From Scedosporium boydii (Eukaryota > Ascomycota > Sordariomycetes > Microascales > Microascaceae): a stretch of 41,782 bases of DNA. The notes under the pieces are model-generated. The model made no database searches. It saw nothing but the letters and a program-made list of their open reading frames with translations, and had not been told where the DNA came from. Numbering within the stretch: position 1 is the first letter of the stretch; each line of letters begins with the position of its first letter. Of this stretch, positions 21,780-30,980 are shown one piece after another. The DNA is taken from positions 1 to 41,782 of the forward strand of contig NJFT01000292.1 in NCBI GenBank assembly GCA_002221725.1. The letters are read 5' to 3'. Both the position numbers and the translations under genes were made by a program.

Positions 21780-23660
21780 TGTTCCATTTGACGGATTTGA
21801 TGTGGGGGAAAGGAGGGTGTCAGAGAGGGCGGTATGTGGAGGGTTTTGGTGGGGGAAGCAAGTGGCAAGGGTAGCTTTCTGGTGAAGTCGAAATCGGAAT
21901 TCTGATTATCGCCGGGGGGTGATGAAAGGGAGTACAATGGAAGAAACGAGGAATTGAGAGATTGGGGAGCGGAAGAGAAAGGGAAAAAACGAGGCTTGTT
22001 TTCTTTTTTCCGGGCTTCAACTCGGGGATTCTGGATGGTAGGTTTCGATTTAACGGGGAACAGGAACAGGAAACAGCTCGGACATGGGACCTTGGACTAT
22101 CGTCGTTGCATCGTTTCAACTGCGGCCCATTTTTTCATCGAATTTCCGGGAACGATTTTCTCAAAGGAAAGAGAATAATAATAATGATAATGATAATAGT
22201 AATAGTGTAATAATAATAATTAAGTGCTCTCGGTATTTTTCGCTGCGCAATAATAACAAGAAACGAGCTGGCCCCTGACGACACGGATCCAGGTTGCAAC
22301 GAGCCCCGTTCAAGAAAAGTGTGAGGTGAAGCGGCGGGAGGGAGAGAACAGGGCGGTCAAAATGCGGTGCGGGTTTGGCTGAGGCTTTTGGGGTGGTTGG
22401 CATTTGGCAATGGGGAGGCAAGAACGACGATCGTGAGATATAATTGATACTTTGCGCGGGAACTGTTCTTTCCTACATTCGTAACTGCCTCGCACACTGC
22501 AGCTCTGGTTGTGCTTTGCCGGATGTACCGATACCAGTACAATTACTGGTACAATTACATGTCCAGTACCACTGTACGAAGGTACCAATACCCAATACCC
22601 ACATGCCAGACCAAGCCAGGCAAGAGCTTCCTTCCAAGTCGTCGTCTCTGGCTTCGTCGTCTTCACTGACTTCGTAAAGGTGACTTGCAGGAGCGACCAA
22701 CCCGGGGCATGAAGTTACTTCGTACTTTGCAGCTCGTACATACCGATGCTGCAGATACTACAGATACTCCAATATTGAATTGATTGATGCAGCCCATTTG
22801 GCCTTTGCTTCGTCATTGATGTCCGCCTCGCCAGCAACGTGAACAATTGACCTGGCTTGCTTTCGTTTCCCCGTCCGATGCGCATCCAGACCACAGCCGT
22901 CCAGTAATGAGACACTGATTGACTGCACGATTGATTGACCTACCGGGGGCTGAATATGTGGGATGCGTGTACGCATACTCGCCAAGGTGTGTGGCTCAAG
23001 AGTGGCAAACTAACCATCGACACTGTGACCTCCACGCCAATCTGTGAGCACGAAAACAGTGAGATTAGCTGTCGATCCTCAGTCGACACGGTGCCCTTGC
23101 AGGGGTCACATACCCTGTTGGCTTGTCTTCGCTTCTTTTCCCCGGCCCACCAAAAGTTCCAACCCAAGCGTTGGTTTTATCTGCAACGACCGAAACTTGC
23201 CGCCGCTAGTCAAGAAAAATATGGTGGCATCGGAACGGTGGGCTGTGGTGAATTTGGTGGGTTTCTGGTCGATTTAGTGGGGACGCTGGCGTTTCTTCAA
23301 CCTTGAAATCCCCGTGCCGCTTTCCTGCTCAGGTCCGATGCGGAATAGCGCGGATTTAGAAGTGGTAAGAGTGGTCTCTATCAGAGATGATCTGACTTGA
23401 TGCGTCAATCTCGTTTGCGATCTCGCCGAGCCGGACCTACGAAGTAGTCTTACACGATAGAGTAGTGTGGAAAAACATCCAACGGTGCCTCTTTTTCCTC
23501 TCCATCGCCATCTGAAATCAACTACGATCGTGATTCCCGCTCCCCCGGTGGCGTTAACCAATTTACGAAGCATAGCCTCAACTTCAATTTCCATTCAGTA
23601 CAGAGTATACAAAGTAATAGCTCATACCGCGGTACCTGACATCGGATGCGTCGCCAGCTT
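21780..23660. other. Intergenic region between regulator and fumarylacetoacetase
   Basis: About 1.9 kb that holds the regulator's promoter and the 3' side of fahA. It includes an ATA/ATG microsatellite (about 22177-22221) and two copies of TACTTCGTA (22716-22724, and in reverse at 23438-23446). Near 22530-22590 there is a run of GTACC/TACCA-type short repeats. The open frames are short and show no domain. Confidence 0.5.
22177..22221. repeat. AT-rich trinucleotide microsatellite (ATA/ATG)
   Basis: Imperfect repeats of AATAAT with ATG and GTA variants, about 45 bases, in the upstream region of the transcription factor. Lengths of such repeats commonly vary between strains. Confidence 0.8.
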
Positions 23661-25108
23661 CTACTTCGCAGCCGCAATCGTGCCAGCACACTCACCAAAC
23701 CCGACGCGCCCACTGCCAGTCCCAGCAAACCCTCTAATCACCACCGTATCTCCATCCTCCAAGAACCTGCGAACGGCGCCAGAGCCCACGGCCACATCCT
23801 TCTTGCCTCCGTTAGACATTTCCAGTAGACTGCCTCTCTCGCTCTCGCCGGGCCCGCTGATCGTGCCGGATCCCAGGAGATCGCCCGTTCGCATGGGACA
23901 TCCTCCGATGGTGTGATGGGCGATCATTTGTGGGAAGGACCAGAGGAGGTTCTTGGCATTCACCCTTGTAATTGTGGATGAATTTCCGTTGGACGCTAGT
24001 TGTGGTGGAAGAGAAAAAGAAAAGATTAGCTCAAAATGAAGAACGTAAAACGATTTCGTACTTTTATACACGTAGGTTTTGGCTGAGGGAAGGGGGGTTG
24101 GAGCGTAGGGGGGTGTATATGCATTGACTTACTCTTCAGCTCAACCTCAAGGTTGATATCAAAAACGGCCTTATCTCCACCCTTCAAATACTCCTGCACC
24201 TCCGTCTTATTCTCCAAAGCCTCCGTCCGGAACGGCTCCAAAGCATCCGCAAGAACAACCCACGGACTAATCGAAGTGGCAAAGTTCTTGCTATTAAACG
24301 GACCCAGCGGCACATACTCCCACGTCTGGATGTCCCTCGCGCTCCAATCGTTCAGCAGAACGTAGCCGAAGATATGATCCTCGGCATCGCCCACCGAGAC
24401 CCCGTCGCCAAGGGCGTTGGGCGTCGCGATGATGCAGCCGAACTCGAGCTCAAAATCGAGCCTTCGACACGGCGCCGTGATGGGCTGCTTCGGCTGGCCC
24501 TCGACCGGCGGCTGCGGGAGGATTTGTCCCCGGGGCCTGCGCACCGTGGTCCCCGAGACGACGACGCTGGAGGCGCGTCCGTGGTAGCCCACGGGAAGAT
24601 GCGTGTAGTTCGGCTGCAGGGCATTATCCGGCCCTCTAAACATGCAGCCTACGTGAAACGCGTGATGATAACCCGCGTAAAAGTCTGTGTAGTCGCCGAT
24701 TTCCAAGGGCAGGTGGAGCTTGACGGATTTAGCGGGGACGACGATCCTAGAGATCCAGTAATCGTCCTTGCGCAGGAAGGACTCGTACGTCGAGTTCCCG
24801 GCGGACAAGACATCCTGTAGCCGGCTCCTCGTCTGCTTGTGGATGGGACGGCCCAGCGCCGCGAAGGCGTTGAGCGTCGGCTTCGAGAAGACGTCGCCGT
24901 GCTCGGCGATGAAGTCGAAGACGCGATAGAACTCGGGATGGCAGGCGAGCTCTTTCATGTCCAGCACGTAGCTTCCCACAGCGACGCCGACATGGGGGTT
25001 GGGGGAGGCCGACGTGCTAATGATGCCGAAGGGGAGGTTGGCGAGGGAGAAGTCGCTGGCTGGGTCGATGTCCAGCCAGGACGCGAGGGGTTCGTTTTGT
25101 TGCGCCAT
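23661..25108 (-). CDS. fahA: Fumarylacetoacetase
   Basis: Last enzyme of phenylalanine/tyrosine breakdown; it splits fumarylacetoacetate to fumarate and acetoacetate in the cytosol. Two exons, 25108-24133 and 23995-23661, 436 aa (family about 420-430). The 137-nt intron starts GTAAGT and ends ACTAG; joining gives ELKTSNGNSSTITRVN. Conserved blocks are in order: YTDFYAGYHHA, GYHGRASSVVVSG, RLDFELEFGC, NDWSARDIQTWEYVPLGPF, then NLLWSFPQMIAHHTIGGC and GDLLGSGTISG. The catalytic His and metal-binding Asp/Glu residues lie in these blocks. The homogentisate dioxygenase gene lies about 14 kb to the right; a Zn2Cys6 regulator lies downstream. An alternative stop is not needed. Very secure. Confidence 0.96.
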
Positions 25109-26602
25109 TGTATGATTTTCGAGAGTTTGTTTGATCTTGGAGGCTAGTTATTGGAGTTTCCTCAGAGCTCTCGAGGGGGTGGAAAGTTCACGATTGCGGA
25201 AGTGAGTGCTCGTCCGATGACGTATTTTATGATTATGGGATTTGTATAAGAGTAACACGGCAGCTCAAACAACCCAGAAGAACAAGCAGCGATGACAAGT
25301 CAGGTTTCCAAGGGAGATGGACTCGGTCGAAAGAAATTATCCCGGGGTACCGTGATGCAGCTGCAACCTACGAAGTAGATAGAGTTACAATATGCTCGAG
25401 ACCGACTTCAAGCTGTTTCTTGCCCCGCGTTCCGACTGCCGAGCTGGGGAGCTTCTGAGATGGACGTGGAGATGCCCGGAGACTAACCCGATGCAACCCG
25501 AAAGCCCGACGCCGGCCGACAACGCATTCCGTTCCGCGATTAATACACAAACCCGAGCCTCCCATCTCCTCCAGCCCTCCATTCTCCATTCTCCATTCTT
25601 CCCCACGCTCGGCTTTGATGCCCAGTGGACAATGGCTTTTCAAGGCTGGAAGCTTCCCCCTCATTTACGCGCGGAAGTGGAAAGAGCACGAAAATCAAGG
25701 TTAACCAATTGCAACCTGATTGGTAATAATAACCTCCCTCCGAGTTGTCTTGCCCCTTGGCAGTGAGACAACAGGTACTCCGCACTTCCCACTTCACCCG
25801 GCAGCATGTGGAAGTCATCCGCACTCAGTCTGTCTCTCTATTGATATCATTTATGCAACTGCTTGGTACAATTGGATTGACGGTTACATAATCTTGGAAG
25901 GCTGTACAGTTGCGGTCTCCAGAGTTGCAATCTAGAGCCGCCCCGATCCGGAAACAACCACGAGGCATTCAGATTGAGGAAGGAGCTCTTCCAATCCCCC
26001 TTCGCAGCTTCCTCAACTGCACTCATATCTCCCACCAAAACTTTATATACCACCCCAAGCTCAAATTTGCCAACCGAGCAGCACTGCAGGGTGCACTCGG
26101 GGATGGCGTCCCCAAACTGCTCAATGGTTGTCAGCAAAAACTGCGGTTTTTCGTAGCCTCGGAATCGTCGACTTCGACGCCCGGGGTGAGCTTTTTGCTT
26201 TTTTTTTCTTCTTTTCTTTTTGCCTTCTTCACCTTTACAATTTCCACGACATTGACCGCCGAAAGAAACATATCGGGAACTAATATCCAAACAATCTCAC
26301 CTTGACGAACAGAGACGTGTTCATTGGAGAGCTGGATAACCTCGAGGTATAATGTTGGATTCTATTCTTGGTTGCATCGTCTAGTTGATCCTTTACTCGA
26401 AACGTGCTCGGCGATACATCCTCAACGAGTCTAGCGGAGCAAGATGCTATACCTGAACCGACAGAGAGACATAAGAAGATGAGAATAACGCAAGGGGAAA
26501 AGCAGTAGTATAGAAAAAGAGAGAGAAAATGAAGAAGACCTCCAAATAGAAACGTATACAAAAACACATCTGCATCAGCCATCCTCTAGCTGTCTCCCTC
26601 AC
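25109..26602. other. Upstream region of fahA and 3' region of the sulfotransferase-like gene
   Basis: Holds the fahA promoter (one TACGAAGTA, the reverse form of the recurring 9-mer, at 25369-25377). Two minus-strand stretches look coding-like but have no certain start (26131-26361 and 25847-26290). A short T/C-rich run occurs at about 26197-26220. No recognised gene. Confidence 0.45.
26131..26361 (-). other. Coding-like stop-free stretch, unrecognised
   Basis: On minus, 76 codons without stop, preceded by an AATAG that could be an acceptor. The reading is protein-like: YLEVIQLSNEHVSVRQGEIVWI, then a Lys/Glu-rich helix, then PGVEVDDSEATKNR, and a TGA. An ATG occurs only in the middle. I found no upstream exon that keeps frame, so this could be a remnant or chance. 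Confidence 0.2.
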
Positions 26603-27530
26603 TCACCCCCAAAAGTACCAATAAAAACTATAGGCAACAACAAAGAATCCGCACCACCCCAAAAACCCAGCAAGCAACAGCTGGTTATACGTCTGCCTCG
26701 CGTCATTCCTCGAGTTATTATGCGGGAACGGCACATCCGGCACCGGCAAGTTCAGGATCTTGCACAGCGGCTCCCACCCGTCCTTGACCTGATACCAATG
26801 TAGCCTATCCTTGGGCACGACATCCCTCAGATGGTCCTCGTGGAGCTCGAGCGAGCCCTCCTCGAACATGTCGAGCCCGTAGCGGAAGATGGCGAGCTTC
26901 TTGAACTTCTCGCGCCAGATGCCGTACTGGTTGACCTTGGGCACCCACATGAGCACGAAGGGCAGGTGGTAGTTGCTCGTCATGGTCATCATGTCCTGCA
27001 TCGAGCGCCACCAGGATTCGGGGGAGCGCGTCGTGGCGATTACGACGGCGTCCGGGAAGGTTTCCATGAGTTCGGGGGTGAGGGCGGCGGCGGGGCAGTC
27101 CATGGTCGCTACGTAGCCTTCGAGGAGGTCGGCGAGGAGGTATTGGATGTGCTTTTTGTCGGCGTAGGTTTTGTCCTTTTTCGCGACCAGTTCCATTACT
27201 TGGCCCCACTGCCGGATTTGCTTGAAGGTTCCGCCGGTGGAGTGGACGCCGGAGTCGTGTACGGGACCGCCTAGGAGGATGGTGAGGGCCTCGTTAAGGG
27301 TCTTGGTACCAGTTCGAGACCTGGTGCCACAGAACGGTTAGTAGAAGGAGCTGTAAATGGGAGACTGGCTGCGAGAACCAAATCCGGCCCTAGCATGGTA
27401 GGCAGAGTGGTAGCCGGGCCCGATATCCAACACGTCTTGAGAAAGTCCAGTGGCCTGGAGCAACGTACATTCCAGCACCAATGACCTGGAACTTGGCCCC
27501 AGGCATCGGCTTCGTTGGCATTTGGCCCAT
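26603..27530 (-). CDS. Sulfotransferase-like P-loop protein with C-terminal membrane segment
   Basis: 259-aa protein, two exons 27530-27469 and 27320-26603; the 148-nt intron starts GTACGT and ends CACCAG, and joining gives VIGAGMSRTGTKTL. This is the 5'-phosphosulfate-binding loop of the fungal sulfotransferase-like (Sulfotransfer_4) family, often misnamed NAD-dependent epimerase. A later block (FPDAVVIATTRSPESWWRSM) resembles the 3'-phosphate loop, with Arg and Ser in place. The last 25 residues (LLLAGFLGWCGFFVVAYSFYWYFWG) form one hydrophobic helix and look like a tail anchor. Substrate is unknown. It sits between fahA and the seven-TM gene, all on minus. Confidence 0.85.
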
Positions 27531-29462
27531 GATTGCGATTTCTTTCCAGCCGTCCTTAGACTAGAGAATTAGGAGAATGGCGATCAATTCAAGGTGTAGT
27601 GTTCCCGGCGTCGTCCAGCTGGGGGAGTTCGGCAAGCTCTCCCTGGAGACTCTGTGCGTTCCAAGCTCTTTTCCAAATAGCTGCGAGGATATCCAAGGTC
27701 AGTTCTACTTAAGCAGTAGAGTAAACTGAAAAAGCCAGAGCTAGCGAGAAGCTCGACTTACCTCGAAGATCGACGAGAGCTATTCCCAAGGAGCTTCCAG
27801 TTCAATAAACGTGGCAAGACAAAAGCTCTTATACCTGTCAAGCTTTCCCTCAAACTCCTCGGTAGCACATCCCACACCCCTCCCCTTCTCCCAATCGATT
27901 AATAAACGGCTTCCTTGGTATATCATTACGTCTAGTGTCGCAAAATGATAAAGGCGTCCTACCCGGACGGGAGCGCAGGGTGATGTGCCGGTTAAAGTGC
28001 CTAGGGTTTCTGCAAACCGGCCAAGGGTCCTCTCCTCTTCATTTTTCACTCTTCTCTCGATAATTCCCTCTCAAAAGCCCTCGCCGATTTCACGCCACAA
28101 TTGGGCGATGACGTGGAGGGTCCATGGTAGGTCCTTTAAGGCTAATGAGGTTGAAATTTATCGTTGATAGCACACCCGAACTCAATATCGACGACTTGAG
28201 GACTACCTTGCAAATCCTGGGCCCTGGGACGTCTTGGCGTCGGAAACCCGATGCCAGAAAGGCTACAGATATATTGATCGACCCAATCATTGATGAGTCG
28301 TGAGACTCACTCGATGTCCCAGGTAGTGTGTGGTGTTCCAGGCCTTGCTCCTCGCCGATGATTCTTCCTCCGCTGCTCGGCGTCTTAACACGGGTGTCTT
28401 CCTCAAACTCGTTGTGCCACCGTTCGAGATAACACCTTAATATATCTACCTAAAGATATAAATCCAAGCCCAATACATCTATTCTCGATGATCTACCTAT
28501 GAACTAGTTAGCGAGGAGACAACTGAGAGGTTCAAGTTGCTGGGTCCCTTTCACCTGTAGTCCCCAACCCTCAACTCCATCATTTCGTCGTCGTGCCGTA
28601 TCACTAATCTTCATTCTCAATTGATCCCCTATCACTAATCCCTAATTCCCCAGACTCCCCGTCCCGCCGTGGAGAAAAGTAAAAGAACCGCGTGGCCCCG
28701 AAGAAGTTCATCGGAACAACAGCCCGCTGTCGGAACTATGCTCCGGCTCGAGACGAGACGGGAAATTCAAACTGACACATTATCCTTTTCCAGTTTACTC
28801 ATCATTTGGCTTATTAATCCTACGAAGAAAATGAAAAAATGGTTCACAAATCCCTTTTCGGAGGAAGGTTCTGCAGCCGTTTCCGGCTATGAGGTTCGGC
28901 GACTTTTTCGGCCGCGTCATCTGGTGAGTCGAGACGGGATTGATGTTGCTTAATGGGGTAATCCAGAATTTGCTTTTAGACGGAATTACAGGAGATTTTT
29001 TTTTATCCCCAGGAGAGCGAACGGATAAAAAAATGGCGTCATTTTCTGGGGATCTTGCGATATGGACTTGAATCAAGGAAGTCGGTGTTCTAAGTTGATC
29101 TTATATATCATCCTCTGATCCTGCGTGTTCGAAAGAGTCTCGGCTGTGAGACTCGCGAGCTTGCTGGGTTTCAAAGGAGGCAACTGTAAGCGGCGGCTGG
29201 TGCAGGCGGATACAGGACGAATGAGGTGTTTATTTTGGGGTATTATTCGTATCCAATATGCTAACATTGAAGATCAGTGGTTACATCAGAATAGAAAACG
29301 GGCGGACACTTTATGCGCATGCAGCACGATATCATCAGTAGATCTCGAAGAAGCCAAGTCGTCCGGACCCAGGCGGGCCACTCTTGGCGTCGTCCGACAA
29401 GGCAATTGATCGGTGATCAAAAAGAATATAGTAAAAAAACACTCCGCCAAAGTCTGGCCGCC
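27531..29462. other. Intergenic region with unresolved open frames
   Basis: No recognised gene. Two overlapping open stretches exist: plus 28145-28303 (52 aa from ATG to TGA) and minus 28449-28090 (119 codons, no stop, following a TTTAG that could be an acceptor). Others at 27780-28049 and 28669-28953 lack any feature. A poly-A-like tract on plus near 28822-28840 and a T run at 28999-29006 mark low-complexity sequence. Confidence 0.4.
28090..28449 (-). other. Long stop-free stretch, unrecognised
   Basis: 119 codons without a stop on minus. The first part, VDILRCYLERWHNEFEEDTR, then KTPSSGGRIIGEEQGLEHH, looks like protein; a GTGAGT follows (near 28314) and may be a donor. The plus strand holds an ATG-started 52-codon frame at 28145-28303 in the same place. 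At most one is likely real. Confidence 0.2.
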
Positions 29463-30980
29463 CTACGCAAACCTATACGTAAGCTGCGAAGTCGACGCTT
29501 CCCTTAACTGGGCGGCAATGCTCCCCTTTTCCGGCGCAACCACCGCCGGAGGCATCTGCGGGACAAGCCCCACACTCTGACCGAATGCATCGCCCGGCGC
29601 AGGAGGTTGTCCGTGTCGGGCGTCGCCGCGTGGACCGGGTGCCATGCCCGGGATGAAGACGGGCTCCGCGTCGTCGTCGAAGTCGTCTGCGCGGACGGCG
29701 TCGAATTCTCGGGGGAGACTGACTGTTAAGCCGTTGTCGATACCAACTAGATGGTAGATTAGCATCGAATTGAAGAGGGGGGGATGCATTGGAGAAGGGA
29801 GACTGATGAGGGGAGAGTGAGGTAAAAAAGAGAGCGTACCACTCATGAGATGGACCAATTCATACAGCAAAGGAACCCACAAGGCCAGAGCCAACCCCTG
29901 GCCCATATCCCATTTGCTGTCGCCGATCCACGTCGTCTTCCCGATGAAAGCGTAAAGGAGAATAAGATACGCCCAGGTGCCAATGAATCCCAACACCGCA
30001 TAAATCACAATCAACGTCCTCATCGCCCGCCTAATCACCCGATTCGCCCACATCTTCCGCCCACCACACCTAAAGAAGGGCAAAACGCAACCGATGCACA
30101 GGGCGAACAGCACGGGACACCAAGCACCGACGCCATGAGCGGCCGGGAGTGTTCCAGAGAGGGGGAAGAAATCGTCGGGGCAGACACGATCGAAGGAGTC
30201 GTTATAGCTGCGGGGCCCGACTGCGCTGAACGCGATCGCTACGACGGAGAGGATCCAGGTCACGACGAGGAGGGGTGCGTCGACCCATTGGCGGCGGGAG
30301 CCCCAGAGGTAGGCGGGGATGGTGGCGGCGAGGGAGAAGAAGGCGATGCAGGCGACGAGAAACTGGTGTCCGTATGGTCGAAAAAAGTCATCGTCTCTCT
30401 GCTTCATCGTGTATGCCCCGTCAGTGATGAGGCCGATGGATGTTCCGAGACACAGAATGATGGCGCAGATGAAAAAGTGCCGACTCGTTCCGTAGAAGGC
30501 GTAGATGATCCTGTCGAGGGCGGTGAAGTGCGACGCGGGTGGAATCTTGGACTCCCCCGGAACGGTGCGCGTGTAGAGCGCAATGACCATCACGCAATAG
30601 CCCAAGACCAGCAGCGCCTCGAGCCCGACCGAGACGATGGTGCCGATGCCCATGCCCGTGTTGTCGACCTTTAAGTTTATCGCCTTGCATACTTGCGAAC
30701 GGCAGGGCTCGAGCGCGTCTCCGTAATCGTAGCGGTCAACACGCGAATCCCAGACATAGTCATGGTACTCGAGGATGGTGTCGTTGCTTAAGTTCCGGGT
30801 AGGAAACATGGCAGTGAAGAATGCGGCGACATCTCGGAAGGAGGGTTCTGAAGTTTTGCCAAGGAGGAGCCCGGAGACGTAGGAGGCCGTCGCGCTGCAA
30901 TTGTTGGCGAAGGGGAGGTTAATGGGACGCCGTGGCGAGTCTCCCCATGGCGCAACCATCGTCAATGTTGGGAGTCCCAA
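29463..30980 (-). CDS. Seven-transmembrane protein of unknown function
   Basis: 474-aa membrane protein, two exons 30980-29840 and 29746-29463; the 93-nt intron starts GTACGC and ends with TGCTAAT...CATCTAG, giving HLMSVGIDNGLTVSL. The N-terminal 110 residues are outside-type, with NCS, NLS and NDT glycosylation sequons and paired Cys. Seven hydrophobic helices follow, among them GTIVSVGLEALLVLGYCVM, FFICAIILCLGTSIGLI, FLVACIAFFSLAATI, LLVVTWILSVVAIAF, and VIYAVLGFIGTWAYLI. The tail after residue 385 is acidic, then Pro/Gly-rich. Topology resembles a receptor-like protein, but I see no Pth11/CFEM or opsin signature. Two start ATGs, seven codons apart, are possible. Confidence 0.75.
   Translation of the reverse strand: MGLPTLTMVAPWGDSPRRPINLPFANNCSATASYVSGLLLGKTSEPSFRDVAAFFTAMFPTRNLSNDTILEYHDYVWDSRVDRYDYGDALEPCRSQVCKAINLKVDNTGMGIGTIVSVGLEALLVLGYCVMVIALYTRTVPGESKIPPASHFTALDRIIYAFYGTSRHFFICAIILCLGTSIGLITDGAYTMKQRDDDFFRPYGHQFLVACIAFFSLAATIPAYLWGSRRQWVDAPLLVVTWILSVVAIAFSAVGPRSYNDSFDRVCPDDFFPLSGTLPAAHGVGAWCPVLFALCIGCVLPFFRCGGRKMWANRVIRRAMRTLIVIYAVLGFIGTWAYLILLYAFIGKTTWIGDSKWDMGQGLALALWVPLLYELVHLMSGTLSFLPHSPLISLPSPMHPPLFNSMLIYHLVGIDNGLTVSLPREFDAVRADDFDDDAEPVFIPGMAPGPRGDARHGQPPAPGDAFGQSVGLVPQMPPAVVAPEKGSIAAQLREASTSQLTYRFA

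Noticed and set aside
24374..25147. Plus-strand frames of 148 and 102 codons
   Set aside because: Antisense shadows of fumarylacetoacetase.
26280..26582. Minus-strand frame with hydrophobic start
   Set aside because: Lies in the 3' region right after the sulfotransferase stop; the Leu/Phe run comes from T-rich sequence and joins to the next coding-like stretch are out of frame.
27300..27340. Possible tRNA T-arm (GTTCGAGACC-like)
   Set aside because: It is inside the spliced junction region of the sulfotransferase-like gene, and no cloverleaf can be formed.
29850..30674. Plus-strand 274-codon frame
   Set aside because: Antisense of the seven-TM gene; composition (Asp/Glu/Gly, no structure) fits a shadow.
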